Positions 12,291-24,295 of a stretch of DNA of 64,000 bases are shown piece after piece. The notes below the pieces were generated by a model. That model saw only the letters and a list, made by a program, of their open reading frames with translations. It was not told the DNA's origin and did not search any database. The DNA is from Acorus gramineus (taxonomy: Eukaryota > Streptophyta > Magnoliopsida > Acorales > Acoraceae), in assembly GCA_030737835.1 (NCBI GenBank), contig CM060855.1, positions 18,116,378 through 18,180,377 of the forward strand. Direction: 5' to 3'. Positions within the stretch are counted from its first letter, which is position 1. Each line of letters begins with the position of its first letter. Position numbers and translations under genes: made by a program.

Positions 12291-12649
12291 TTCCATCTAG
12301 ATTTACAATTTGTTTTGCAGTCTCACATGCAATACTCACATGGTTTGAAATCTTTAATTTATATGAAGCATGTATCACTAAAAAAATATTTCGATTAATT
12401 ATATGTATACCTGCTTAATATATATTTTAATTTTTAAAGTAAATATATGAAATTATGTTAAAAAATATCCATAAATAAGATTTGGATCATTGGGGCTTGG
12501 GGCTAATGTTAAAGAGAGCTGATTCTCACGATCACTCATGCAGTCATAATAGAGTATATGATTTTTCTAGTCAAGTATATACTCAGGTTAGACAAATGTA
12601 TGTTTGATAAGAAAAAATACAATAAGATATGCATAATTCATTGGAGTTT

Positions 12650-13370
12650 ATATGAGGAGGTGTGAATTTGCTCAACCAATGTAGATGAGGCGAAGCTCCT
12701 CTGATGAGCGACAAACTGACGACCTGGTAGTCGAGCATACACTTAGAAACCTCTTGACATCAGTGTGTTGTCGGCTAAGGGGGCTCTAAAGCTCAGGACA
12801 ATATAAGGTTTCTAGGGTTTTTTAGAGTGAATGTGTTAATGGAGAATGTATGAGATATCTTGTACTCTTGAGGGATCTTCCCTTTTATGGAGAAAGAAGA
12901 CAAATGAGCGTAACCGTTTCTACTAATTTGGGAGGATGTTTTGTGTTAGACAAGATTCTTCGAGATGTGCTGCATGAAGGAATATGCCATGGAATTCCTC
13001 ACGTGGCCACATGGTGCCTTTTTAGGCGGGCCACGCAGGATTCTACCAGTCCTCCTGTCAGGCAGAGCATACCCTTTGGCAGTTGTTCTGGATAAAGTGG
13101 GTTGTAACCATACGTGATCGCACTCAGGTCATCAACCAACCCAATCTGTTATGAGGTTAGCCCTTAGCTTGTAGTTCTGTCCACGGGGGATTAGACCTAT
13201 GGCTAGTTTGTGGGCACATTGGGTCTCGACTATTTTAGTCTGTCTCCTCTCCTTGAAAGTCTATGTTGACACTTTTCCTCGTGACCTTGGTCTGGTCTTC
13301 CTCAGGTTACTTGAGGAAACATGGCTGCTTGTTAACTCGTTTACGGGCGACATGTGTCACTCCCAAAGTT
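12650..13370. mobile_element. degraded LTR remnant, second copy
   Basis: Shared words with the preceding remnant include CTCTCCTTGAAAGTCTATGTTGA, GTGGCCACATGGTGCC, GACCTTGGTCTGGTC and GGGCGACATGTGTCA. It also has AGGGATCTTCCCTTTTATGG. No polyprotein domain was recognised. Confidence 0.45.
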
Positions 13371-13399
13371 TGTGCAGAATTTCCCTCCACAGTATATAT

Positions 13400-14030
13400 T
13401 TCATTTTTTGTTGAGATACGTGTTTCATTCAATATGTATATACGTTTCAAAAAATTCAAAATTTGTTGGAACTATAAAAGTTACTTATTAGAATGATTGT
13501 CCCAACATTTTCTTTTTTAAAGAAAAAATATTACACTTAGTCAATTATGTCATCACTTTTGTAGATCGCACATATTTTAAGCAAGGCAAGTGCCAGTGTA
13601 TAAGAGTATCTTAAATGACGTTCTTTTTTAGGACTTATAATTTAATATATGGAGAAGTCCCCAAAACCACATCTCAAATGGGCACCTCAAATGTGAGGAG
13701 TTAAATACATTTTCACTATAGATAGCTAAATCTAGAAAGTGAATCCCACTGTTATTATTATTATTATTTTTATTTTGATTTTTTTTATTTTTTAGTGGGA
13801 TTCACTTTGTGTGTTAGATTTAAAAATAATTAATAATTTATCATACTTAACAATATGAATAAAAAATACATTAAAACAAATAGAAAATTTGTTTTGAGTA
13901 GATTCTAAAATTAAATTTATTTTCATGCTTAAATTTATTGAGACATTGGTTGAAAATGGTAGGAGGTAATGTCACAAACTCACAATGTCTTTTTTTAGGG
14001 GATAGGAGGGAGAGGTTATCTCCACTAAAC
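13400..14030. other. AT-rich spacer, nothing recognised
   Basis: The stretch holds homopolymer runs and TTATTATTATT but no coding exon or bounded element that I can support. Confidence 0.5.
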
Positions 14031-14059
14031 CAAAGTTCAATTCATTCCCACTATCACTA

Positions 14060-14390
14060 ATTTTTGGGTGCAGAGAGGGAGAACGAGAGAGTCAAGTGGG
14101 GGAAGGGGAGGGGCGGGGCCGAAGAGGGGGAGGAGGAGAGAGAAAGAGAGAGGACATGGAATGGGTCGACCTTGTTTGCCAGACGCCGTTTGCCCTTTGT
14201 CGCCCCTCCCTGTTATTTACCCTCCGCTGTGCCCCTCCTGGCCTCTCTTTCTCTCTCCCTCCCCTTCCATAGTTTCCTTCGATATCCTCCATCCGTCACC
14301 CCATTGCCCACTGTCTTCCTCTGTGATAGCATCCATTGTCGCTCCTCTCTCTCTCTATTCCCACCAACAAAAAATGACATTTTAGTTCGT
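14060..14390. repeat. polypurine then polypyrimidine block
   Basis: G/A-rich sequence (GAGAGGGAGAACGAGAGAG, GGGGGAGGAGGAGAGAG) is followed by C/T-rich sequence (TCTCTTTCTCTCTCCCTCCCC). Its ends resemble TTTTTGGGTG and CCCACCAACAAAAAA. The overlapping open frames on both strands come from composition. It is related to 53910-54330. Confidence 0.55.
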
Positions 14391-14399
14391 GGGAGAAAT

Positions 14400-14690
14400 A
14401 TGGGTGATGGAATTGAGGTATATCAGTGGATTGGGGGTCTTGACCCGTATGTGACCCAAAAAATGTGTAGATATGTGACTTAAAGGATTGGTGACCTAAT
14501 ATGGACCCAACTTGAAGGATCCGACCATCAAAACAGGTCTGGTCCGGGTCCACCCTTACTTGATCCTGTGAACTTGATTGACCCAACCCAAATACCCAAT
14601 CCTAGGCTGATGTTTTTGTTTATGATCTAACGCAACACCTATCCATGACCCAACCCTAGACTACCCACTACCCATGTCCAAAGCCGAGAC
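14400..14690. repeat. GACCC-rich repeat
   Basis: Repeated words (TTGACCCGTATGTGACCC, GGTCTGGTCCGGGTCCACCC, GACCCAACCC) match a family of short GGGTCC/GACCCG-rich elements seen again at 29845-29925, 30510-30590, 31046-31578, 32755-32920, 55455-55565 and 58180-60000. Confidence 0.5.
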
Positions 14691-14929
14691 CACTTATCAC
14701 TAGTCAATATCCATAATTAATGAAGAACAAAAAAAAAATAAAAAAAATAAAAGTCTCCCCCTCTTTTCTTGACACCGACGCCTGAAGCTCCATTTTCTTT
14801 CCCTCTCAATCTCTCACTCACACTTTCAATCCCTCTCATCCCCCGTAGATTCCCCAGACGCTCCCCCTTCTCTCAGATCTGCCCAACTCCACCACAATCC
14901 ACACCCACTACACATGTTTATTTTTAATT

Positions 14930-15176
14930 ATTTTATTTGCTGGTTCTCAGGCATTTTATAAGAGATGATGACAGTTGATTTGACAGTGGACCCACATATT
15001 TTTTGGGTGGAATAACTTAAGATAACTTTAATTTCAGGGGTTGGTTGGAATCCATATACCACTTTATACCAATTTATTCTAGCATACTTTATCAGAGGTT
15101 ATCCGGGGTTTTCAAACACCCTTTATCCCTTATCCGAGGTTATCCGGAGGTTTATTCCCAAAACAAATAGGGGCTT
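14930..15176. mobile_element. non-autonomous DNA element, family B, partial
   Basis: The motifs TTATAAGAGATGATGACAGTTGATTTGACA, GGACCCACATA, GGTGGAATAA and TTATTCCCAAAACAAATAGGGG occur in the same order at 27190-27575, 34130-34515 and 52740-53205. They recur in other states of decay at 28915-29370 and 45620-46090. Confidence 0.55.
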
Positions 15177-15422
15177 AGGTGATGATTCTACGGATCCGGA
15201 CCAGGACAGTGATGTCCAGGTCCCATCATGATTCAGTCCGAACTCGATCCGTTACAAGCCAATTTGAAAATTTTCGGTTAGTGGGATTAAAAATTTTAAC
15301 GGGTGGAAATAGAGGTTTTCCTTTGTTCTAGAACTGCAAAAACACACACAAAGAGAACTACCGATCATTCACAAACAATAAAAAACCGAACTTTTTTTAA
15401 AAAAAGGCGAGCAAAAACAACA

Positions 15423-18400
15423 ATGTCGAAGAAGAAGACCTTGGAAGGCTTCGAACCCATATTCGGCTCTGCCAAGCCCGACTCGGACCCTCTCCACACC
15501 TTCCTCTTCCACGCCCACGCCTCCGACCCGTCCCGCCTCACCATCGCCGTCGCCGACCCTCTCCGCTCCTCCTCCGCCTGGGACTGCGTCCTCACCGTCC
15601 ATCAACTCGACGATCTGGTACGGAACGAAATCGCCCCTTCTCGTTCTTGATTCGATTTGAAATGATTTGTTTTGGTTTTGGTTTTGATTTCTTCGTTCGA
15701 CGCAGAGAGACGAAGTTGGGATCGGCGGCGAGTGGTCCGATTTCGTTGAGTATTTGAAGGCTTCGTTGTCGTCCGATGATGTGAAGGTTGCTTTGGGAGG
15801 TGATTCAGGTTGGTTTTTCGTTTTAGGCCTCCTTTGGAACCATTTTTTTTTTTTTAAAGCTGCTCTCAATGTTATCAACCAAAAAATGTTTTTGACTTTT
15901 AACATGTAATATTTAAAATCTGAAACCAAAAGCTAAAGTTAAAAAAGAAAAAGATTTTGCAGAAGAACCAATTTCACAATTGGTCCCAAATGAGGTCTAT
16001 AGATGTATCAACCTACTAATCTGTGCTCATGTAGTTGAAGCTTTGATCTATGTGTGTTAGAGAGAGGAAAATGTTGCCATCTTTGCACGATAGTAAGCTT
16101 GGGTTTGCTTTACTTACTGGCTTGAAGAACAATCATGCTATACCTGATTTCAGACCTGGATACAATACAAGAAAAAAATTTCCATCTTTGTAGTGCTCTT
16201 ACATGGTTGGATCATGAACATAATTAATCATATAAACTATAAGGAAGATGATAGAGACAATCATTCTTGTTGTACCTTTTGTAGCCCCAACTTTTTTTTG
16301 ATTTGAAGATATATACTTGTCTAATGAAGTACACACACAAATGATTTAAATATGTACCTTGTTGCATTTTCCTGGGGTGTGTTTGGGGGCGGGGGGGAGA
16401 TGTGGTTGCAAAAGGACCAGAGGAATGACACCCAAACTATAAATTTGAAGAATTAGTTCTTAGATATGCATTTATGATGATGGAGTGTCTAATTTGTTTT
16501 GAATTTTCAAGCACAAAGTATTGCATGATTTTTAAAGGATTTAAAATTCTGAATGATTGAAATCTATTTATGGATGTTAGCGATAATGATATCAACCCTT
16601 TTTAGATTATCTATCGCCTGGAATTCAGGATATCTAGTCGTGAAATGTGATTATACTTGAACATATATGATAAACTGATGTGCTGCAGCTTGTTTCTCCT
16701 GGGATCGGACTTCGGGATAGATGTTCATAACATGAGCACTGTATAAACTTTGAATAGGGTTTTCTTCTTATAATTTGGGTGAGCTCTTTGGATCTCTTTG
16801 TTGTAACCTTCTTTACACAAGAGTAATATTTATTGTCAATTTCGTGAAAAAGGAAGAAGATATATTTCCCATTATATAGAATAAGGAGTTATAGGTTGGA
16901 CTGGGTAAGTTAGAGATTTAATGCTAATAAAATAGGAAGAGCTAAATACATATGAAGAAACATGTCTTTCATGGAAATTTTGTGGATTCCATCTTCTAAT
17001 CACATGGTGTTATTGTATAACATAGTTGTTTAATTTTTTCATGATATAAAAAGAGGAAACTTTTACCGTGATATGTAAGTTTCATCTACTTTTAAATGAG
17101 TGATTATGACCGGTTTGAAATTTTAGAACATTCCATTATTAAAGCTGCATGCGTTTCATCTAAAGTAGTATATTAAGGACATAATCTGACACTATTATCA
17201 TTGTGACTTCGGATTGTAGGCACTCCACGTGCAAAGTTAATAGCTCGCAAGTCCAAAGGGATGCCTGTTGTTTCTCTCTCCCTCAACAGGCTCACAAATT
17301 CATCTGCTAATGATGCAATGGCAAGTCTCACTCTTGCGCTTTTCAAGGAATTAAAAAAGAAGCAAGACGATGTCATTGAAGGTGATACCGTCTTCAAATA
17401 TATATTTTTCTCTAATTTGAAAACTTTAAGCCATAGTTGGATTTAAACTTCCCTATGTATGGTGGTGACAAATTTTGTGGTTGTCAGTAGTATTCTTACC
17501 ATTACACTATTGATTTTAAATTGATTATTACTCTCATAGTTCAAAGTGTGGCCGCATGTACCGGTGCTGATGTGCCCCCCCTCGACACACATCAGCACCC
17601 TGGTGCTGTTCAAGTGTTGTCCAAGTGTGGCCATGTTTGGATATATGCGGCCATGTGCGGTCATGTGCGATCAGGCGTTTGAACCCAGTTTGAACAGGTA
17701 TCAAATGGCCCTTAGGCGTTCAAACCCAGTTCGAACGGAAAATCAAACGGTCCTTTGGTGTTCAAGCTCAGTTCGAACAGGAAATCAAACGGCCCTTCAA
17801 GCGTTCGAGTTTGAACGGGATTAAAATAGTCCTTAGGCGTTCGAACCCAGTTCAAACGGGATTCTACTTAAAGAGGTGCAGGGACGGATTCAAGATTCTA
17901 CTTAAAGAGGGCAACTGATGATTGATTTACGTTGCAATTTCCTAATTCCAATTATAACTTTTGAACTTATTTTGATTATAGATGTGCCAGATGAGGGTTT
18001 TGCCAAGCGATTTGAAGAAAAAACTTCCTTTGGTTGTTGTAGCTGGAGACAGCACTGTAATAACTGAGAAGGGAAAGGAAACCTTGAGATTGAAAATTCC
18101 AATAGTCCAGATGTATATGTTGTTAGTCTTCCAAGATAATCTTTTACAAAATAAAATAGAAATAAATGTGAAGGATGGGAATATTTAATTCGTGCTTTTT
18201 GTTATTGGGGTGGAATGGACCATGTAATGGATAGATGCACTTACAGCCAGGAGGAGGTTGATTTCATCATGCTAAAGGGCAACTTTTGACTCAATTCACA
18301 AGTTATAGGAATTTTTTAATCAATTTAACAAAAATTTATATTAGTCTAAAGTGTGTTTTTTTCCAATTGATTCTACATGCTGTCTTTTGGAATCTTTGTT

Positions 18401-21400
18401 CTATAATGAACAGAGTTTCAAAGGGACGCAAAGCTACTTAGAAATTACCTGGGATGGAGTCTTGGAAAGTTTAAGAGCTTGGAGAAAATATGTTATGGGA
18501 GCGACAATATTAATTCTGAATAGGGATGACGTCTTATTCTTAAATATAAAACACAACTGAAGATCGAAATTTTATTATAGAAGAGCTCAAGAGGTTGTAG
18601 GTTCTTTTTTTGAGCTCTCCCCTTTTCCTCTGTTGTATTTAAGGTGATATATTATCTCCTTTCTTTCAAATATTAACCATAACTTACTAAATTTTGTGGG
18701 GTTTCATTTTCAAACCACATGTAACACATTTTTGTGTCCTAAACTCTCCATTTTTTTGTAAACATACACTGAACAATTATGAATTTAGCCAAAGAAATAA
18801 CATCACATTTCTACTAGGTGGAAAAATTTCTAAATTCTTAGATATAATTAAAATCAGTCACATAAGTATTCGTGTTACACAATAGTTAATTATCAAGGAA
18901 GTGCATGACTGTGCATCCAAATTCTCACATAAAATAAATCACGTATACATATTGATGCAAACTAGTTAAATAACAAAAACAAAATAAATCTTCTATCCTA
19001 AAGAAATTATTGCCATTTGCAATTGTGTATTTTAATAAGCCAGTAGAATTTTTTTATTTATTATAAATATTCTAGTATTACTTGTTGGAAATGTCACTTC
19101 ATCTTTGTATAGTTTGTATGTGTGTTCTGCTTTCTATTCATATTAACAGGAATTATTATCGTGTGAAGTTTCTATTCCATGTTTCCATTGGTAAGTGAAT
19201 TAAGTGAACTACTTGCTTTAACTCTTTTCTTAATGTTAAAAAGTGATCTTTGTTCTAATATTATGTTTTCTTTCTATATTTTCTTTGTGCCTATACAGTC
19301 ATGTTTTTCCATCTAAATTTTCTTTTGATGCCCTTTTTATGTTATCCTTTTCCAGACCAACGTCTGTCCCGTCGGTTGACTGAATGCTTATCTTATGAAA
19401 GAGTATGTGAGTCATTTTTTACATTTAAAACTTTGAATGTTTTTTTAATCACATTTGTTTCTGTAAGTCTCTGAAAGGCTTCATTTTATGGATACATATA
19501 TTCATCTTCTGTAAGTTGGTATAAATGTATCAGGTAATAAATTAGAAGGATCATTGCATGGAAACATTTAGACGAGGAATGTCTTTCCTTGGTGTTGAAG
19601 CATGTTGATTATCATTACTGGGTATGAAAAAACTCAAGCTTGGGTGATGTAATCTAAACATTGTGATAAGTGCCAAAGATTTAGTTCAAAAAGTAAAGTG
19701 CTGATCATTACAATTTTGAATTCTGCTTTGTCTGTTTTGATGTGTAGAGATATGGGCAAGGACTAAGTTGTTGGAAGTTGAATAACTTTAACGTTCTGTT
19801 ATGCGTGTGATTATATGTGTGTGTGTGTGTGTGTATATATATATCATAGTAGCATATGATGATACTTGTAGACATCAGGCTGCTCATCTCCAATGGATCA
19901 CCTGGGATGTGTTGGGGGGGGGGGGGGGGGGGGGGGTGGTCTGCAGAGGTTGAGTTTGGGGTTGGGAATCTCAATTTCAAGACTAAATGTAGTATTGGGG
20001 TTCCCAACCTGGTTTATTAGTAATACAGAATCCGGGACTGCCCACCCTGAACGCAGTATAAGAGATGAACTCTGGTTTGACAACCCTTAAATCAGCCCAG
20101 ACTTCGAAAATTTCTAGAATACATGAAAGCTTGAATTCGTGGTTGCCAGCCCTGAATATTGTTTTGAGATGACCTCAGTGTTCCCAACCATGAACTTGGT
20201 ATAAAGGGTGAACTGGGGGGTTCCCAACCTCAATTTTAATATAAAACCCAACTCCAAGTTTGTTTGAAATCCTAGGAGAAAATGAAACAGAAACACCAAT
20301 CGGGCAGATGATTCAATTGATGTGGCCACATGACACTCCTATCCGGGGTGTCACTTTACCATTTTGGTAATGAAATGTTACACATGGCTATGTAACAACT
20401 AAAAATTATTAATTATGATTATTTTACTTTCTTTCTTTTTTGTTTTGTTTTTTCTTCTTCTTGGGGTTGGAGTGGGGGGGGGTTGATTAGATTTTCTTCT
20501 ACCTGTGTGTTTGGTTTGATGTAATATTATGATATGTCTCATTTAAAGTAATATCCATGAATGTGCCAAGGCAAGCCTATAGACATCATCAAAAAGTATT
20601 TGTCAATTTTAAAAGACCCTTGTTAGTATCAAATGTCCTGGCCCCTTTGACCTTTATCTGGGTTATGAATCTTCAGTATTCTGTTTTGCAGTGGGCAAGG
20701 GTCTCCTGATTCATGTGTTTGACATTTGGGTTATTGGTCCACCCTGCAAACATTTCATCTGTTTTGCAGTGGGCAGGGGTCTCCTGATTCATGTGTTTGA
20801 CATTTGGGTTATTGGTCCACCCTACAAACATTTCATTAAATATGTGTTACCATCTCATGGCTGTGTCATTTCGTCTCGTACTTACAATGATCAGTTGGTT
20901 GATAACATTTGAAGCATTCTTTCTGCTCTTCAGGAAAAGAGTGAAGGCTTACAAAAGCAACTTGATGCACTTTCATTTTCTAAAAAACGGAAGGCTCTAA
21001 AGCCAAAAGCATTGGATAAAACAACTTCCCTATCTGATTCAATGACCAACTTGGATACTGTTCCAACATCTAACGGACAACAATTTTCAGGTATGAACTT
21101 GTTTTGAGTATTCTGCCTTATCATAGTAATCATGCCCGTATCTTTTCATCTGTATCTCAAAGGTAGCCTTGATCGTGTGAAATTAGTGCATTTATTTCCT
21201 TGAATAAAAATTGTAGAATTAAAATTTTGCATCTAAAAATAGAATATTTTGTGCAAAATTTTCTAATATTTCATGGAAACTAAAAGTAATATTTTGTCTG
21301 TTAGGTACTGTTTTCATGTGTTTTTTCCATGTGAAAAAGCAGAGTCAATGGGTTCTTTATAGGATTACAGAAGGCAATAAATATCACTTTTAGGAAGCTC

Positions 21401-22366
21401 AATATTTTTTTTTTCTAATTTCCTTGGGTGAATTTGGATTTGGAGAATGAAGATATGGTGTGTTGGAGGATCTCCTACTCACCATTGAAGTTGTGTTGTT
21501 TCATGTGGTTGCTTACTCTTGATAAACTCCTTACCAAGATCAACTGGGTCAAGTAGGCAAATATTGGAAATGTCTTTTTTGGATTTTGTGAAAGGGAGGA
21601 GGTACCAAGGGATCACATTTTCTATGGTTGTGCTAATGTTTGGTCAAGTGTGACCTTAGCATTGGAATTAGTTATGTATTCTCAAATGTGGAGGATATGT
21701 GGATCTTCTTCAAGAGAGGGTGAAGAGAGGAAATAGTAGTAAGGAGACTAAGCTTCTTGGTAGTATTCCACGTGCGATACATTAAGAGAATATGGGTAGC
21801 AAGAAATGAACATATTTTCCAAAATAAGCGAGAATATTTGGGAGGCTATATTTCTTCACTTTTTTGGGCTTTGGCGTCTTCATTAATTGGAAGGAGTCTC
21901 TAATACTAGGCCTCTAATACTAGGCTGAATGGAGTTGTGTTGGGGTTGGGGGACATTGTATCTTTTATCTTGTGGGGTTTTAATTGCTTCTTCCTTTTTG
22001 GGTTTGCTTTGAGTGATGTTAAATGAGAGAACCACCGGATTCTACCGTATAAGTCTTAAAACCATTGTTGTCATTATTTATCCTTCATGACTCTGAAATT
22101 CAAGCAATTATACACTGTTATTAATCTTGGTTCTTGTGATATTTTCAAAGTTTATGTTGCACTTTGCACTTTCCATACAGGTATGCCGACAACCCATGAT
22201 TCTCAGAAAGTCAGCCAGCGAGTTGTGCCTGTATCTCGCAGGTAATGTAATGTCCTCATAAATCCTCCAGTGGTCTGCTTAAATTTCTTACATTAGCACT
22301 CTGTTGAGCAGAGCAAAATCGAGAGGTGTGTTCTTGCAAGATATTGAGGATGATGATACCAGCTGA
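15423..22366 (+). CDS. PAXX: XRCC4-superfamily, PAXX-like DNA end-joining factor
   Basis: PAXX, XLF and XRCC4 scaffold Ku and ligase IV in non-homologous end joining in the nucleus. Seven exons join in phase to 259 codons plus TGA: 15423-15617, 15706-15808, 17220-17381, 19356-19402, 20934-21090, 22181-22241 and 22312-22366. Residues 1-130 look like the XRCC4-type head (LTIAVADPLRSSSAWDCVL; WSDFVEYLKASL; MPVVSLSLNRL). About 135-180 is a Lys/Glu/Leu-rich probable coiled coil (ALFKELKKKQDD; EKSEGLQKQLDAL). A basic KKRKALKPK could be a nuclear signal, and the Ser/Thr-rich tail ends in SRGVFLQDIEDDDTS. The exon chain is well supported. The PAXX name is an inference from size, layout and motif spacing; another XRCC4-family member is possible. 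Introns 3 and 5 carry LINE fragments. Confidence 0.65.
17563..17599. repeat. perfect 12-bp hairpin
   Basis: GGTGCTGATGTG (17563-17574) and CACATCAGCACC (17588-17599) pair around a C-rich 13-nt loop in intron 3 of the PAXX-like gene. Confidence 0.8.
17673..17863 (+). repeat. minisatellite with palindromic GTTCGAAC core
   Basis: Four to five copies of a unit of about 45 bp, approximately GGCGTTCGAACCCAGTTCGAACGGG...AATCAAACGGCCCTTA. Each unit contains GTTCGAAC or a one-base variant. It lies in intron 3 of the PAXX-like gene. Confidence 0.8.
17980..18290 (+). mobile_element. LINE ORF1-like fragment in intron 3
   Basis: The plus strand reads LIRAFCYWGGMDHVMDRCTYS at about 18187-18249. This is close to the CCHC knuckle of plant LINE ORF1 proteins (CxxCGxxxHxxxxC) but with a Gly or Trp where the second Cys should be. 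Upstream frames are broken. I treat it as a decayed LINE piece and not as an exon of the host gene, because skipping it keeps phase (17381 to 19356). Confidence 0.4.
19814..19936. repeat. (TG)n/(TA)n microsatellite and a 23-G run
   Basis: TATATGTGTGTG... passes into TATATATA at 19814-19843. An uninterrupted run of 23 G follows at 19914-19936. Both lie in intron 4 of the PAXX-like gene. Glycine- or proline-rich frames here are artefacts. Confidence 0.9.
19945..20250 (+). repeat. degenerate tandem repeat (GGGTTCCCAACC units)
   Basis: GGGTTGGGAATC, GGGGTTCCCAACCTGG, CTGCCCACCCTGAACGCAGTATAAG, TTGCCAGCCCTGAA, TGTTCCCAACCATGAACTTGGTATAAAG and GGGTTCCCAACCTCAATTTTAATATAAA recur at roughly 50-70 bp spacing in intron 4. 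Confidence 0.55.
20681..20836 (+). repeat. 78-bp tandem duplication, nearly identical
   Basis: 20681-20758 and 20759-20836 match in all but about two bases (CTGTTTTGCAGTGGGCA(A/G)GGG...CCACCCT(G/A)CAAACATTTCAT). Each unit begins with TTTTGCAG, so it duplicates a potential 3' splice site about 100-240 bp before the real exon 5 acceptor at 20933. Confidence 0.9.
21440..21965 (+). mobile_element. LINE 3' fragment (zf-RVT domain) in intron 5
   Basis: The plus strand encodes LCCFMWLLTLDKLLTKINW, then REEVPRDHIFYGCANVW, then RIWVARNEHIFQNKREYL. These follow the order and spacing of the zf-RVT zinc-binding region of plant LINE polyproteins. Stops and frameshifts show it is dead. Confidence 0.6.
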
Positions 22367-23070
22367 GGGGAAAGGGTTCAAGAACGGCGCTCGCAGAGGT
22401 GAAATTCGTCTCTTCTCATGTTTAAATCTTTCAAAGTTTGATGATTTATTGTTTTTTTCCTTCTTTTCGGAGCCTGTTAATTTTGCTTTGGTATTAAATT
22501 ATATATTTACTTATATTTACTTTTCTTTCTTTATACATACTACAGGATTCTGAATTCCCATTGGGACCTCAATGTTTTACTACTACGGAGATGCGCCATC
22601 CTTGAAAGGAAGAGGGTCGTAGAGGAATTGTTCTTCAGTGAAACGCGAATGACCTTGGAATAATTTTTGCAGGATTATAAATTTTCCTTCAGTAGTAAAT
22701 CTTTACCCTGGATGTCTATACGTGTATATATCCTTGAAGTTCAACATTTTGTACAGATGTATATCAATTGTGTTATGCTGACTCGAAATGGAAATCCATG
22801 CATAAGATTCTATGGCCATTTTTTTTATATACTTGTTTTTTTACGCTCACAGTTCAGTTGATCTCTTAAATCTAGATATGACAACTTTTTTGTTTTTTGT
22901 TTTTTGTTTTTCAGTGTATACGAATATATATAATTACATATATGAATAGGATTTACCTCTCTAATTATATATGGATGTGACACGTGAACATACTAGCTCC
23001 TTGATGAAGTAATGCACTACAACCTTGTTTTAAAGTATGAAAATAATAACTGAATTTTAAATAACTATGT
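22367..23070 (+). other. probable 3' UTR of the PAXX-like gene and spacer
   Basis: After the TGA, a GT at about 22400 (GCAGAGGTGAAA) and a CTACAG acceptor near 22545 could splice a 3'-UTR intron. Downstream is AT-rich with no coding signal. Confidence 0.3.
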
Positions 23071-23074
23071 ATTA

Positions 23075-24170
23075 CTATATACAGAACAACCACATCATTA
23101 ATGACACAATTGAATGCATATTGATAACAACCATGGAATCAGAGTTCATAAGGATCTCATCATAAACAGTTTTCTTATCCAGTTCTTCTGTTTTTGTTTC
23201 ATCACCAATAAGAAATATGTTCCTCATACCACCAATTGCATTTTTGCTTTGAAAGTGATTTTTTCCTCTCTCTGTCAACTCTCAAATGGAGCTCCCTTTG
23301 TTGTAAGTCTTGTGATTGAAAATGCATTTGGTGTGTGTTTAAACCCACTGTGGAGTTGTTTTTCATCTTGCTATTGCCTTCAATTCTGTAGCGCTTATAT
23401 CACCTTCAATTACCTTTGCCTGAAGAATATACTGTGGTCTTGAAATATATTTCCTTTCATTTTTTGTATTCTTAGAATATCCTACAAGGATGTTCTTCAT
23501 ATTAGCTGGTTGAATCATTGTTCCATAACACCTCAGTGTATCAGTTTCTGATCCCTGTAGACACATATCAGATGAGAGCTTTAATGTCGATAATTAAAGA
23601 AATTAAATGGAACTCCCTCCGTTGCTTAGTAAAACTTCACCTTGTGCGTATGAAGAAGTTAAAACAGGATATCTTAAAGAGTGCATGGATACTCTTGTGG
23701 ATTTCCATAAATGGAATAGAACACACTATTTTTTATTTTTATTGTTTTGCTAAACAGCACTTGTATTGTTTCTAAAACATTACAAGGCAAGGCCTCAAAC
23801 CTACTTGGAAATAAACACACAGGTGGTGAGAACAATTTGTTTTATTCCATCCAAACAGCCACTTCACCATTCATCAGTATCAACTGACAAAGTGAGTGGT
23901 ATCCCACATATGGAGTTCATCTGCGAGGAAGAAAACAAAAAACTTCTGTTACCTAAATGCAATCCATAACACCGGATTGCCAAATCATATTGCATACATA
24001 TATAAGAAGGAGTGACACTTTGATTTCACCTGATTTACCGCATTAAGTATTCCGCGTGATTCATTGTCGAACCTTGATGAAAACATCAAATTATCAGCCT
24101 GCAACTTCCAGTGACTGTAAGTTTGACCTCTATGCAAAGTGCACACAACTGATTCATTGCTTTCCAAAAC
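23075..24170 (-). pseudogene. unassigned coding-like segments
   Basis: Minus-strand peptides such as MIQPANMKNILVGYSKN (around 23500) and GGMRNIFLIGDETKTEEL (around 23220) look more protein-like than chance. The first is bounded by CTACAG (near 23560) and AAAG/GTAATT (near 23422). I do not recognise a family. It may be a broken gene or transposon piece. Confidence 0.25.
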
Positions 24171-24295
24171 GAAATTTTTTGCTCAAGCCATGTTGCAATT
24201 TTGCCTTTTGAGAAAAATATATCTTACTTTACAAACACACACTGATTATTACAAAATGAAACATGGCACGTCTTGGCAAAGAAGCACAGCATTTA

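Noticed and set aside
14064..14586. Overlapping open frames in the purine/pyrimidine block
   Set aside because: Both strands are open only because the sequence is low in T or A. Products are Arg/Glu/Gly or Ser/Leu/Pro runs, and a similar non-coding repeat lies at 53910-54330.
15365..15929. 186-codon minus-strand frame over the start of the PAXX-like gene
   Set aside because: It is antisense to exons 1-2 and crosses the intron without a recognisable product.
19140..19195. Possible extra exon (CATTAACAG ... CATTG/GTAAGT) in the PAXX-like gene
   Set aside because: It has splice-like borders, but including it gives a stop in the frame set by the preceding exon. Joining 17381 directly to 19356 keeps phase and gives a coherent coiled coil.
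19893..20090. Gly-rich or Pro-rich short proteins
   Set aside because: They are translations of the 23-G run in an intron.
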